Source: Pseudescherichia sp031979925
GTDB lineage: Bacteria > Pseudomonadota > Gammaproteobacteria > Enterobacterales > Enterobacteriaceae
Reading direction: 5' to 3'
NCBI RefSeq assembly: GCF_031979925.1
Contig: NZ_DALZFB010000009.1
Coordinates: 62,001-126,000, forward strand
Length of the DNA stretch: 64,000 nucleotides
In this document: positions 1 through 8,024 of the stretch, one piece after another
Position numbering within the stretch: position 1 is the stretch's first letter
Layout: each line of letters opens with the position of its first letter
The notes under the pieces: model-generated
The model's database searches: none
What the model was told of the DNA's origin: nothing
The model's input: only the letters and a program-made list of their open reading frames with translations
Program-made: the position numbers and the translations under genes

Positions 1-382
1 AACGCGTTGGCAAATTATCACACCCCAGGATAATTAAATCATGCCCCTGAATATATTCTTCTACATTAACAGCAGTGACCCTGTCTTTAACAGTGACAAC
101 GTCAACATGTGAATTAAGCTGGAGCAGGCTATTTTTAGCCGCATCCACTTTTGATAAGCCAATATCTTTTTCACCAAAGAGGATCTGGCGATGCAAGTTG
201 GATAATGAGACAACATCATCGTCGATTAACGTTATTTTTCCGACCCCTGAGGCAACCATATAAAGTGCAATCGGACAGCCTAAGCCTCCGCACCCTATAA
301 TGCACACTGCTGCTTTTTCTAACTTCGCCTGCCCCAGCAAGCCTATAACTTTGCGCTGCCGTTCATAGCGCATCTCGTTCAT
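1..382 (-). CDS. ThiF/MoeB/HesA-like E1 activating enzyme (partial)
   Basis: This is the N-terminal 127 residues of an adenylating enzyme; it runs off the left edge. The ATG lies one base after the stop of the upstream ubiquitin-like gene, and that gene's tail supplies a GGGGG ribosome-binding stretch. Visible family marks are RYERQ near the N-terminus, the nucleotide loop GCGGLG (residues 30-35), an acidic DDD at 54-56, SNLHRQ at 61-66 and CDN at 121-123. Spacing of R65, K78 and D122 equals that of MoeB R73, K86 and D130, so the adenylation site looks intact. Known members activate the C-terminal glycine of MoaD/ThiS proteins with ATP for sulfur transfer or conjugation. The catalytic Cys region and any Zn-binding Cys pairs lie outside the window, so the subfamily is open. 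Base composition is clearly AT-richer than the core genes. Confidence 0.9.
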   Translation of the reverse strand, partial: MNEMRYERQRKVIGLLGQAKLEKAAVCIIGCGGLGCPIALYMVASGVGKITLIDDDVVSLSNLHRQILFGEKDIGLSKVDAAKNSLLQLNSHVDVVTVKDRVTAVNVEEYIQGHDLIILGCDNLPTR

Positions 383-383
383 C

Positions 384-650
384 TTAACCCCCAGCCATGG
401 GTATAATAATCTCGATAGCACTCGAACTTTTTAAACGCATCGATGGATCTTTAGTTCTTTGTTTGTTCACATAAACCAGAACAAATCCGCTGAACTCTGT
501 CTCGTTTTTTACAATCTTATTAATGAGTTCTTGATGATTAATTAAATACAAGACCTCCAGAATCGTTGAGCCAGATGGCAAAGATAATGATAAGGAGCTG
601 CCAATTGATTTAGGTATAATTACATCAATAGTAATCTCTTCGTCGTTCAT
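384..650 (-). CDS. MoaD/ThiS-like ubiquitin-fold sulfur-carrier or modifier protein
   Basis: This 88-residue protein has the size and alternating hydrophobic strand pattern of a beta-grasp sulfur carrier. It ends in MAGG, so the C-terminal Gly-Gly that E1 enzymes adenylate is exposed without processing. A DNKxx-like turn typical of the family is replaced by YVNKQR around residue 55. It is the first gene of a minus-strand unit and the E1-like gene starts one base after it, which strongly suggests they work as a pair. The start has an AAGGGA element about 9 bases upstream. It is AT-rich like its partner. It is not the housekeeping moaD or thiS, because no molybdopterin or thiamin genes are near. 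Possible roles are sulfur donation for a secondary metabolite or protein conjugation; the sequence here does not decide. Confidence 0.82.
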   Translation of the reverse strand: MNDEEITIDVIIPKSIGSSLSLSLPSGSTILEVLYLINHQELINKIVKNETEFSGFVLVYVNKQRTKDPSMRLKSSSAIEIIIPMAGG

Positions 651-857
651 GACACATATCCCTTATTCAGTAAACCAATTGATACGTAAATTCGTTCAAC
701 CGTCACACGATTAAAATACTCCTTATAAAAAGAGGCGCAATTTTTTTACAGCAGGATTTTTAAGTGGATCATATTTCTGGAGATATATTAGCCAGCAGTA
801 TAAATCATAAATAAATTATAATGATTTTGGATACCTTGCCTGTGTTCAATCGTCAAC

Positions 858-890
858 CTGCATCTGCTCACCGTGCAGATGCAGTTTTTT
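858..890 (+). terminator. Orphan rho-independent terminator on the plus strand
   Basis: A perfect 10-bp stem (CTGCATCTGC with GCAGATGCAG) has a 7-base loop and is followed at once by six T residues on the plus strand. No plus-strand gene lies upstream; both flanking genes are on the minus strand and the minus-strand reading has no U tract. A TATAAT at 817-822 lies upstream on the same strand, so a short RNA of roughly 60 nt could end here. Confidence 0.7.
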
Positions 891-914
891 CGCCAACGGG
901 GAATAAGGAAAGAG

Positions 915-1868
915 CTATGCGCCAGCGTTATCCAGATCGAGAATATCTTCCGGCGTGAGCTGAAGGTTTATCGCTTCAACAAAGCCATCAACGTGCTCGA
1001 TTTTGGTGGCGCTGGCGATAGGTGCGGTCACGCCGGGACGGCTAATCAGCCAGGCGAGCGCCACCTGCGCGGGCTTCACGCCGTGCTTCTCCGCAACGCT
1101 GTCCAGCGCTTCCAGAATGGCATAGCCGCGCGGGTTAAGGTATTTACCCACGCCCTCACCGCGCTGGCTCTTGCCCAGATCCTTCTCGCTGCGATATTTT
1201 CCGGAGAGGAAACCGGAGGCCAGGCTGAAGTAGGTCACCACGCCGATATTCTCCCGAACCACCAGCTCCTGCAATTCACTTTCAAAGCCGTCGCGATCGT
1301 AGAGGTTATACTCCGGCTGTAGCACCTGGTAGCGCGGCAGGCCGTTAGCATCGGCCGCCTTAAGTGATGCCTCCAGCTGCGCCGCATTGAGGTTGGATGC
1401 ACCAACCGCACGGATCTTGCCAGCTTTCAGCAGCTTCTCATACGCGCCGAGGGTCTCTTCGTAGGGGGTGCTGTCGTCGGGCCAATGGGAGAAGTAGAGA
1501 TCGATATAGTCCGTTTGCAGGCGTTTTAGGGAGTCATCAACCGCCTGTTCAATCCAGCGGGCGGAGAGCCCTTTTTTCCCCGGCTCGCCAAGGTCAGAGC
1601 CGACTTTGGTAAACAGGGTGATTTTTTCCCGTACGCCAGGGTGGGCGGCAAACCATTTGCCAAGGATCGTTTCGGATTCGCCGCCTTTGTTGCCCGGCAC
1701 CCAGGCAGAGTAGACGTCGGCGGTGTCGATGGCGGTCAGGCCGCGCTCCAGCAGCGCATCCAGCAGAGTAAAGCTCTGCTTCTCGTCAACGGTCCAGCCA
1801 AAGACGTTACCGCCAAAAACCAGCGGTGGAATGTGTAATCCCGTCGTGCCTAATGAACGTAAAGCCAT
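915..1868 (-). CDS. Aldo/keto reductase
   Basis: This is a 317-residue NAD(P)H-dependent oxidoreductase of the aldo/keto reductase TIM-barrel family. The ATG at 1868 is preferred over an in-frame start 21 codons upstream because AAGGGG lies 7-8 bases before it and the family N-terminus (LGTTGLHIPPLVFGG) starts there. The catalytic tetrad is visible: D and Y in IDTADVYSAW, K in TLFTKVGSD and H in YFSHWPDD. The C-terminal half has the usual phosphate-binding pattern ending IASATK. The substrate cannot be read from sequence; relatives reduce small aldehydes and ketones. It stands alone, downstream of the quinoprotein gene on the same strand but separated from it by a strong hairpin. Confidence 0.9.
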   Translation of the reverse strand: MALRSLGTTGLHIPPLVFGGNVFGWTVDEKQSFTLLDALLERGLTAIDTADVYSAWVPGNKGGESETILGKWFAAHPGVREKITLFTKVGSDLGEPGKKGLSARWIEQAVDDSLKRLQTDYIDLYFSHWPDDSTPYEETLGAYEKLLKAGKIRAVGASNLNAAQLEASLKAADANGLPRYQVLQPEYNLYDRDGFESELQELVVRENIGVVTYFSLASGFLSGKYRSEKDLGKSQRGEGVGKYLNPRGYAILEALDSVAEKHGVKPAQVALAWLISRPGVTAPIASATKIEHVDGFVEAINLQLTPEDILDLDNAGA

Positions 1869-1963
1869 GCGCAATACCCCTTTTTTAGTTACGGTAAAGG
1901 CAATCGTAGACAAAACAGGGTAATAACGCACTGAATGCAGATGTAGATTTACAGAAGGGAAAG

Positions 1964-1999
1964 CTCTTCCCTGCGGGCCTGGTGGACCGCAGGGAAGAG
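1964..1999 (-). terminator. Long hairpin between quinoprotein gene and aldo/keto reductase
   Basis: A perfect 13-bp inverted repeat (CTCTTCCCTGCGG with its complement) around a 10-base loop lies 8 bases after the stop of the PQQ dehydrogenase. On the minus strand it is followed by a pyrimidine-rich CTTTCCCTTC rather than a pure U run. It probably ends the dehydrogenase transcript or stabilises its 3' end. Confidence 0.6.
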
Positions 2000-2007
2000 T
2001 AAAGAGA

Positions 2008-4380
2008 TTACTTCAGACGGTAGGCAACAACGGCGTCGCCGCCTTTGGTGCCCAGCGAGCCGTGACCGCCCGCGGCAATAACCACGTACTGCTTGTTATC
2101 GCTGCCCAGATAGGTCGCCGGGGTCGCCTGGCCGCCCGCTGGCAGCTCGGTCTGCCACAGTAGCTTACCGGTGTTGATGTCGTAGGCACGGAAGAAGTTA
2201 TCCGCCGTTGCGCCATGGAACACCACGTCACCCGCCGTTACCAGCGGACCACCATGAGCGACCATCCCCATCGGGAAGCCGATTGGGAAACGCCCAGGCA
2301 GGAAGGTGGTGTTGAGGTTTTTGGTCGTACCGACCCGACGCATCCACTCCGTTTTACCGGTAGTCAGATCGACGCCCACCATCCGGCCCCACGGCGGCGC
2401 AATACACGGAATGCCCAGATCGGAAGAGAGCTGCTGAATGTGGATCGCGTAGGTGCCCTGGAAGTTCTCGTTCCAGTACGGCGAGTTCTCCTTGGTAAAC
2501 AGACGCTCCTCTTCTGTCTGCGGGGTACGCTTGATCAGGTTGTATTTGTAGGCCAGACGTACCGGAGAAGCGATCAGGATCTGACGCTCCGGATCGATAG
2601 CCACCGATCCCCAGTTAAATACGCCGATGTTACCCGGGAAGACAATTGAACCGCCTTCGGTGGCTGGCGTCCACGGGTTACCGTCGTAGCGCAGCGATTT
2701 AAAATCAATACGGCAGGCCATCTGATCGAACGGTGTGATCCCCCACATCGCTTTTTCGCTCAGCGGATCGGGAATAAAGTTCAGCGCGGAGACCGGCTGA
2801 GTCGGTGAGAAGCTCTCTCCAGTAATGCCGCCTTCGGTTGACACTTTCTGCTGGTTAATCGGGTAGACAGGCTCGCCAGTCAGACGGTTAAGCACAAACA
2901 GGTTACCGGTTTTGGTCGGCAGGATAACGACCGGTTGTTTTTTACCCTGGTAGTCGATATCCAGCAGCGACGGCTGGGACGGGTTGTCGCGGTCCCACAG
3001 ATCGTGCTTAGAGGACTGGAAGCGCCACTTGAACGCACCGGTGTTGAGATCCAGCGCCACCAGCGTGTCGCGGAATTTCTCGGTGTTGCTCTGTGGATCG
3101 CGCTGGGTACCGACTTCATCCGGCGAGGCGTTGCCAAACGGCACATAGACCAGGCCGTTTTTCAGATCGGCGCTGAGGGTGGCCCAGGCCACAGGGGTAT
3201 CCTGCGGGAAGGTCTGCCCGGCGGCAATCGGCTGGGTATTCTCAGGATTTGCCGGATCGAAGTTCCAGACCAGATGACCGGTTACGGCGTCAAAGGCGCG
3301 GATCACGCCCGACGGGTTACCGGTGTTATAGCCGTTGTCCATCACGGAGCCGCCGAGGATCACCAGCTTACCGGCCACCAGCGGGGCAGCGGTCTGCATC
3401 AGCGCGTGGGGACGAATGGTACCCATGTTGTCATGCAGATCGACAATACCGTTAGTGCCGAAATCGGCGCACGGTTTACCGGTATCGGCATCCAGCGCAA
3501 CCAGCTTCGCGTCGGTAGTCGCGTTGAAGATGCGGCGAGTACAGGCTGCCGGTGCAGGGTTAGATTCATTCTGCTGGGCTGCGCTGCCGTCATAGTAGCT
3601 TACGCCACGGCAGGTCTGGTGCTGTTGCAGGTAGGAGCGATCCTTTTCAGGAACATATTTCCACTTAAGCGCCCCGGTCTGCGGATCGAGAGCGTGCACC
3701 TCGTTGTGCGGCGTACAGAAGTAGAGCGCGTTGTTGACCTTCAGCGGCGTCGCCTCAAAGGTGTACTCGGTGGCGTCTGTACTTTCGCGCAGATCTCCGG
3801 TGTGATAGGTCCAGGCCACTTCCAGATCGCTGGCGTTATCTTTATTGATCTGGTTGAGCTTAGAGAAACGCAGGCCGTTGGTGGTGCCACCGTAGGCGGT
3901 CCAGTTGTTTTCCGCGACGTCGGCGCTGGAGGCGTTACGTGCGTTGGTAATGGTGCCATCCTGCGGGTACGGATCGTAGAAGCAGAGACCGATTACCAGG
4001 GCAATCATCACCGCCACGGTACCGCCGAGGAAAGGATGGAAGCGACGTTCCCCTGCTCCGCTGGCGCGGAATAGCGGACGAACCACCCACGGCATCGCCA
4101 GCCAGAGGCCAATGACGCCAATCAGATCGCCGCGCGGGATCCACTGCCATTTATCAAAGCCGACCTCGTAGATAATCCAGGCCAGAACAATCCACATCAG
4201 CACCGCATAGAGGCTAAGCGCAATGCGTTTGTTCAGGTAGAGCGTAACGGCGGTGGCAATCAGCCCCACGGCCATCACGGCGTAGAATGGCGAGCCGCCG
4301 ACCAGCAGCAGTTTCGCCCCCATATAGAGCATCGCAAGCCCAATGAGCGCGATGATGATACTTGTTATTTTGTTAAGCAT
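2008..4380 (-). CDS. Membrane-bound PQQ-dependent dehydrogenase, glucose/quinate/shikimate type
   Basis: This 790-residue quinoprotein has an N-terminal domain of about five hydrophobic helices (residues 1-140) that would anchor it in the inner membrane and pass electrons to ubiquinone. It is followed by a periplasmic eight-bladed propeller with repeated tryptophan-docking motifs (for example ALDPQTGALKW, ALDLNTGAFKW). TCRGVSYYD and the C-terminal PAGGQATPATY and AAGGHGSLGTK match Gcd-family signatures around PQQ. Length is close to E. coli Gcd (796). Divergence from E. coli Gcd in the second half, including a region around residues 590-640, means it may be a paralogue oxidising quinate, shikimate or another polyol rather than glucose. 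No pqq biosynthesis genes are in the window. Confidence 0.85.
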   Translation of the reverse strand: MLNKITSIIIALIGLAMLYMGAKLLLVGGSPFYAVMAVGLIATAVTLYLNKRIALSLYAVLMWIVLAWIIYEVGFDKWQWIPRGDLIGVIGLWLAMPWVVRPLFRASGAGERRFHPFLGGTVAVMIALVIGLCFYDPYPQDGTITNARNASSADVAENNWTAYGGTTNGLRFSKLNQINKDNASDLEVAWTYHTGDLRESTDATEYTFEATPLKVNNALYFCTPHNEVHALDPQTGALKWKYVPEKDRSYLQQHQTCRGVSYYDGSAAQQNESNPAPAACTRRIFNATTDAKLVALDADTGKPCADFGTNGIVDLHDNMGTIRPHALMQTAAPLVAGKLVILGGSVMDNGYNTGNPSGVIRAFDAVTGHLVWNFDPANPENTQPIAAGQTFPQDTPVAWATLSADLKNGLVYVPFGNASPDEVGTQRDPQSNTEKFRDTLVALDLNTGAFKWRFQSSKHDLWDRDNPSQPSLLDIDYQGKKQPVVILPTKTGNLFVLNRLTGEPVYPINQQKVSTEGGITGESFSPTQPVSALNFIPDPLSEKAMWGITPFDQMACRIDFKSLRYDGNPWTPATEGGSIVFPGNIGVFNWGSVAIDPERQILIASPVRLAYKYNLIKRTPQTEEERLFTKENSPYWNENFQGTYAIHIQQLSSDLGIPCIAPPWGRMVGVDLTTGKTEWMRRVGTTKNLNTTFLPGRFPIGFPMGMVAHGGPLVTAGDVVFHGATADNFFRAYDINTGKLLWQTELPAGGQATPATYLGSDNKQYVVIAAGGHGSLGTKGGDAVVAYRLK

Positions 4381-4548
4381 GATTTCCCTGACATAGACAA
4401 ATGTACAATTGAAACGGCGTTTTACAACAATTTCGAAACAATGTTACAACGATCACAGAAAAAATATAGAGTTAGCGTCATCGCAAATTTGTCGTTTTGT
4501 GCGGGGAAAGGGTTAGAGAGAGGGTAAGAAACGGGTAAGCGCACGCCC

Positions 4549-5070
4549 TCAGGCGCTACGCATCAGGCCAAACAGCCAGTCGTTATGCAGTTGATCCCGC
4601 AGCCGGTAGCTTTCATGCAGCTCCTGCTCCAGGGTGAAACCCACCTTTTCCAGCACGCTGCGGGAAGCAAGATTACCTGCGGTGACGGTGGCAATCAGAC
4701 GCTCAATCCCGCCCTCGCGGAAAGCATAATCACAAACGGCCCGCAGGGATTCTGTCCCGTAGCCCAGGCCCTGCGCTTCCGGCGCAAACAGAAAACCTAC
4801 CTCGGCACAGTCAGGGCCGCGATGGATGTAGCCCGTAACGCCCAGCTTTTTTCCTGTCGCCTTGTCAGAAACCACGAGGCACAGCCAGTGCGGGCTTTGA
4901 GGAGACCAGCGCGGCAGCCTTGACTCAAAAGCGGCACGGATTTCTTCATCAGTCGGCAGATCCGCAACGTAATACATTACCTGCGTGTCTGTCTGTAGCG
5001 CCCGGAAGAAGTCCCAGTCGCTCTCTGTAATCTGCGTACAAGCCAGTCTGGCGGTATCGATAGTCACCAT
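4549..5070 (-). CDS. GNAT-family N-acetyltransferase (RimJ/RimL type)
   Basis: This 173-residue protein starts TARLACTQITESDWDFF, the typical first strand and helix of RimJ/RimL-like acetyltransferases. It contains the acetyl-CoA pyrophosphate loop region EAQGLGYGTESLRAVCDYAF at about residues 95-115 and the late NLASRSVLEKVGF motif, where the Asn-Ser-Glu-Lys pattern closes the fold. It would transfer acetyl from acetyl-CoA to an amine, either a protein N-terminus or a small molecule. It is monocistronic, convergent with nothing and divergent from the ABC operon. The specific substrate is unknown. Confidence 0.88.
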   Translation of the reverse strand: MVTIDTARLACTQITESDWDFFRALQTDTQVMYYVADLPTDEEIRAAFESRLPRWSPQSPHWLCLVVSDKATGKKLGVTGYIHRGPDCAEVGFLFAPEAQGLGYGTESLRAVCDYAFREGGIERLIATVTAGNLASRSVLEKVGFTLEQELHESYRLRDQLHNDWLFGLMRSA

Positions 5071-5388
5071 TTATTGTCTGTCTCTTTTATTTAATTTCCG
5101 AAACTTATCAATAAAAACATATCATTAATTTATTTAATAAAAAATACCGGGAGGTGACTATATTACGCCAGTAAAAGAACAAGAAAACGTTTGCTGGTGC
5201 AATTCCGCAACACAATTCCCGTATAGGGTGCATAAATATAAGGTTATTTTATTTCGCCATAAAAATCTGGGGCCTACGATAAGTCATTTCTATTTTATGG
5301 CCCGGCTCACGACTATTTTCAGGAAATTCAGAACTGGTATGTATCTTGCCTGTTAAAAAACGACACTCTATTTAACAGGGAACCTGTG
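5071..5388. promoter_or_regulatory. Divergent intergenic region, acetyltransferase / ABC operon
   Basis: This 318-base gap carries no convincing gene. The left half is very AT-rich and would hold the acetyltransferase promoter. The right half holds the sigma-54 element annotated separately. A TGGTGCA half-site about 150 bases upstream of the sigma-54 element resembles one arm of an NtrC site, but no full palindrome was seen. Confidence 0.5.
5335..5350 (+). promoter_or_regulatory. Predicted sigma-54 (-24/-12) promoter of the ABC-amidase operon
   Basis: The sequence TGGTATGTATCTTGCC fits the sigma-54 consensus TGGYAYR-N4-TTGCW at every conserved position except the last, with the obligatory 10-base spacing between GG and GC. 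Transcription would begin near 5361, about 28 bases before the ATG of the binding-protein gene. This implies RpoN and an enhancer-binding activator such as NtrC, in line with the nitrogen-releasing enzymes encoded at the operon's end. Confidence 0.72.
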
Positions 5389-7050
5389 ATGCTGAATACC
5401 GTACTCTTGCGTAAATGCCGTATCGCCGTTGCTGTTTCTGGGGCGCTGGCGCTGTTCTCCTCTTTGCAGGCTAATGCTTCAACGCTGCGGATCGCTATGA
5501 CCGCCGCAGATATTCCCTTAACCCTCGGCCAGCCGGATCAGGGCTTTGAGGGCAACCGTTTTACCGGTATTCCGCTGTACGATGCGCTGGTGGAGTGGGA
5601 TCTCTCCCAGGGCGAAAAACCCAGCGGTATCGTACCAGGCCTGGCCACTGAATGGCATGTCGATCCGCTGAACCAGAGCCGCTGGATCTTTACTCTGCGT
5701 CCTGGGGTAAAATTCCACGACGGTACCGAGGTTAATGCCGACGCCATCGTCTGGAACGTCGATAAGGTGCTGAATAAGAGCGCCCCGCAGTACGCGCCAG
5801 GACAGATCGGCAATACCCTTTCACGCATGCCAACCCTCGCAGGCGTCGAGAAGATCGATGACCATACCGTCGCCCTCACCACGTCCGAACCGGATGCGTT
5901 ACTGCCCTATAACATCACTAACCTGTTTATCGTTTCACCGACCGCCTGGCAGAAACTCTACGATGCGGTTCCGGCCGCTACCGGCGATACCGCCGCCCGC
6001 AGCAAGCAGGCGTGGACAGAGTTTGCCGCCCACGCCGTCGGCAGCGGTCCCTTTAAGCTGGAAAAGCTGGTGCCACGCCAGCAGCTGATCCTCAATAAGA
6101 ACCCGGACTACTGGAATAAAGATCGTGTGCCGCGCGTCGACAAAGTGGTGCTGATCCCACTCCCGGAGGCCAATGCCCGCACCGCTGCCCTGCTCTCAAA
6201 GCAGGTGGACTGGATTGAAGCCCCGGCCCCCGACGCGGTGGATCAGATCAAAGCCCAGGGCTTTAAAATCTACGCCAATACCCAGCCGCACCTCTGGCCG
6301 TGGCAGTTCTCCTTTGCCGAGGGATCGCCATGGAAAGATATCCGCGTGCGCAAAGCTGCCAACCTGTGTCTCAACCGCGCCGAGCTGAAGAGCTACCTTG
6401 GCGGCTACATGGCTGAGGCGACCGGCGTCTATGAAGCCGATAGCCCATGGCGCGGCAAGCCTACCTTCCAGATCAAATACGATCCCGATACCGCCCGCAA
6501 GCTGATGACCGAGGCCGGGTTTAGCGAAAGCAAGCCGCTGCACGTCACCGTCGCCACCTCCGCCTCCGGATCTGGCCAGATGCAGCCCCTGCCGATGAAC
6601 GAATATATCCAGCAGAGCCTGAAAAGCTGCTTCTTCAACGTCGATCTCAAAGTCAACGAGTGGAACACCCTGTTTACCAACTGGCGTCTTGGGGCAAAAG
6701 ATCAGTCCGGCAAAGGGATCGATGCGATCAACGTCAGCGCCGCGGTCAACGATCCCTATTTCGGCATGATCCGTTTCGCCACCGCCAAAGCCTTCCCACC
6801 GCTGGCGGTGAACTGGGGCTACTTCTCCACGCCGGAAACAGAGAAGCTGGCGACAGCGGTGAAGCACGCCTTTACCCCAGCCGAGATGGATAAGGCCGCT
6901 GGAGAGCTGCACGCCGCGCTGGTGGATCAGGTCCCGTTCCTGTTTGTGGCCCATGACGTCGGGCCGCGAGCGATCTCGCCTGCGGTCACCGGGGTGGTGC
7001 AGCCGCAAAGCTGGTTTATCGACCTTAGTCTGGTGAGCAAAAAAGAGTAA
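5389..7050 (+). CDS. ABC transporter periplasmic substrate-binding protein, family 5
   Basis: This 553-residue protein is the extracytoplasmic receptor of a dipeptide/oligopeptide-type importer. The ATG at 5389 is preferred over the overlapping GTG at 5386 because AGGGA lies 7 bases before it. Residues 1-31 form a Sec signal peptide with two Arg/Lys-rich positions, a hydrophobic core and an ANA-S cleavage site. The mature part has the SBP_bac_5 layout, including PSGIVPGLATEW, WTFTLRPGVKFHDG-like and FRKAANLCLNR-like segments. It is the first gene of a tight seven-gene operon. The ligand is probably a peptide-like, amide- or carbamoyl-containing nitrogen compound, inferred from the downstream hydrolases, not from the binding site itself. 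Confidence 0.9.
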   Translation: MLNTVLLRKCRIAVAVSGALALFSSLQANASTLRIAMTAADIPLTLGQPDQGFEGNRFTGIPLYDALVEWDLSQGEKPSGIVPGLATEWHVDPLNQSRWIFTLRPGVKFHDGTEVNADAIVWNVDKVLNKSAPQYAPGQIGNTLSRMPTLAGVEKIDDHTVALTTSEPDALLPYNITNLFIVSPTAWQKLYDAVPAATGDTAARSKQAWTEFAAHAVGSGPFKLEKLVPRQQLILNKNPDYWNKDRVPRVDKVVLIPLPEANARTAALLSKQVDWIEAPAPDAVDQIKAQGFKIYANTQPHLWPWQFSFAEGSPWKDIRVRKAANLCLNRAELKSYLGGYMAEATGVYEADSPWRGKPTFQIKYDPDTARKLMTEAGFSESKPLHVTVATSASGSGQMQPLPMNEYIQQSLKSCFFNVDLKVNEWNTLFTNWRLGAKDQSGKGIDAINVSAAVNDPYFGMIRFATAKAFPPLAVNWGYFSTPETEKLATAVKHAFTPAEMDKAAGELHAALVDQVPFLFVAHDVGPRAISPAVTGVVQPQSWFIDLSLVSKKE

Positions 7051-7068
7051 TCGTAACGGGGGCAAAAG

Positions 7069-8022
7069 ATGATCAATACGCTGCTATACCGTATTCTGCT
7101 GGCCGTACCCACCATGCTGGGGGTGGCGGTGATCTGTTTTATGCTGGTGCAGATTGCGCCAGGGGATCCGCTAGTCTCGGTGATGCCGCCGGACGCCTCG
7201 GAAGCCCTGCGCCAGACGCTGCTGCAGGCCTACGGCTTCGATAAGCCGCTGCCGCTGCAGTTTGTCAACTGGCTGTGGCGGGCGTTGCAGGGCGATCTCG
7301 GCATGTCGGTAGCCACCGGACGACCGGTGATCGACGAGGTGATGACGGCGGTCGCTTACTCCCTACGCCTGGCGCTGCTGGCGACCATTATCGGCTTTGT
7401 GCTCGGCAGCCTGTTCGGCTTCGTCGCCGGGTACTTTCGCAATAGCATTGTCGATCGTCTGGCTTCGGTGCTGTCGGTCTTCGGCGTCAGCGTCCCGCAC
7501 TACTGGCTGGGGATGCTGCTGGTCATCGCTTTCAGCGTCAAGCTTGCCCTGCTCCCCGCCACCGGCGGCGGGCCGATTGGCGAAGTGGGCTGGCAGTGGG
7601 ACTGGGCGCATCTGCAATTTATGTTATTACCGGCCATTACCCTGTCGGTGATCCCAACCGGCATCATCGCCCGTACCGTGCGCTCGCAGGTGGCCGATAT
7701 TCTCAGCCAGGAGTTTATCGTGGGCCTGCGCGCTCGCGGGCTTAACGAATCGCGCATCTTTTTCCATGTCATGAAGAATGCCGCCCCTACCGCGCTGGCA
7801 GTGATGGGCTTGCAGGTGGGCTACCTGATGGGCGGCTCGATCCTGGTGGAGACGGTCTTCTCCTGGCCCGGCACCGGCCTGCTGCTCAATACCGCCATCT
7901 TCCAGCGCGATCTGCCGCTGCTGCAGGGAACTATCTGGGTGCTGGCGCTGTTCTTTGTCCTGCTCAACCTGCTGGTGGATATCCTGCAAACCACCCTCGA
8001 CCCGCGCATTAAGAGGAGCTGA
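7069..8022 (+). CDS. ABC transporter permease, DppB/OppB type
   Basis: This 317-residue inner-membrane permease has the arrangement of DppB: an N-terminal helix (residues 9-30), a periplasmic loop with QIAPGDPL, then five helices. The cytoplasmic EAA loop that docks to the ATPases is visible as the ARGLNESRIFFHVMKNAAPTAL stretch near residue 225. It begins 18 bases after the binding-protein gene with a GGGGG ribosome site and is followed 2 bases later by the second permease. The two permeases would form the heterodimeric channel of the importer. Confidence 0.92.
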   Translation: MINTLLYRILLAVPTMLGVAVICFMLVQIAPGDPLVSVMPPDASEALRQTLLQAYGFDKPLPLQFVNWLWRALQGDLGMSVATGRPVIDEVMTAVAYSLRLALLATIIGFVLGSLFGFVAGYFRNSIVDRLASVLSVFGVSVPHYWLGMLLVIAFSVKLALLPATGGGPIGEVGWQWDWAHLQFMLLPAITLSVIPTGIIARTVRSQVADILSQEFIVGLRARGLNESRIFFHVMKNAAPTALAVMGLQVGYLMGGSILVETVFSWPGTGLLLNTAIFQRDLPLLQGTIWVLALFFVLLNLLVDILQTTLDPRIKRS

Positions 8023-8024
8023 TT

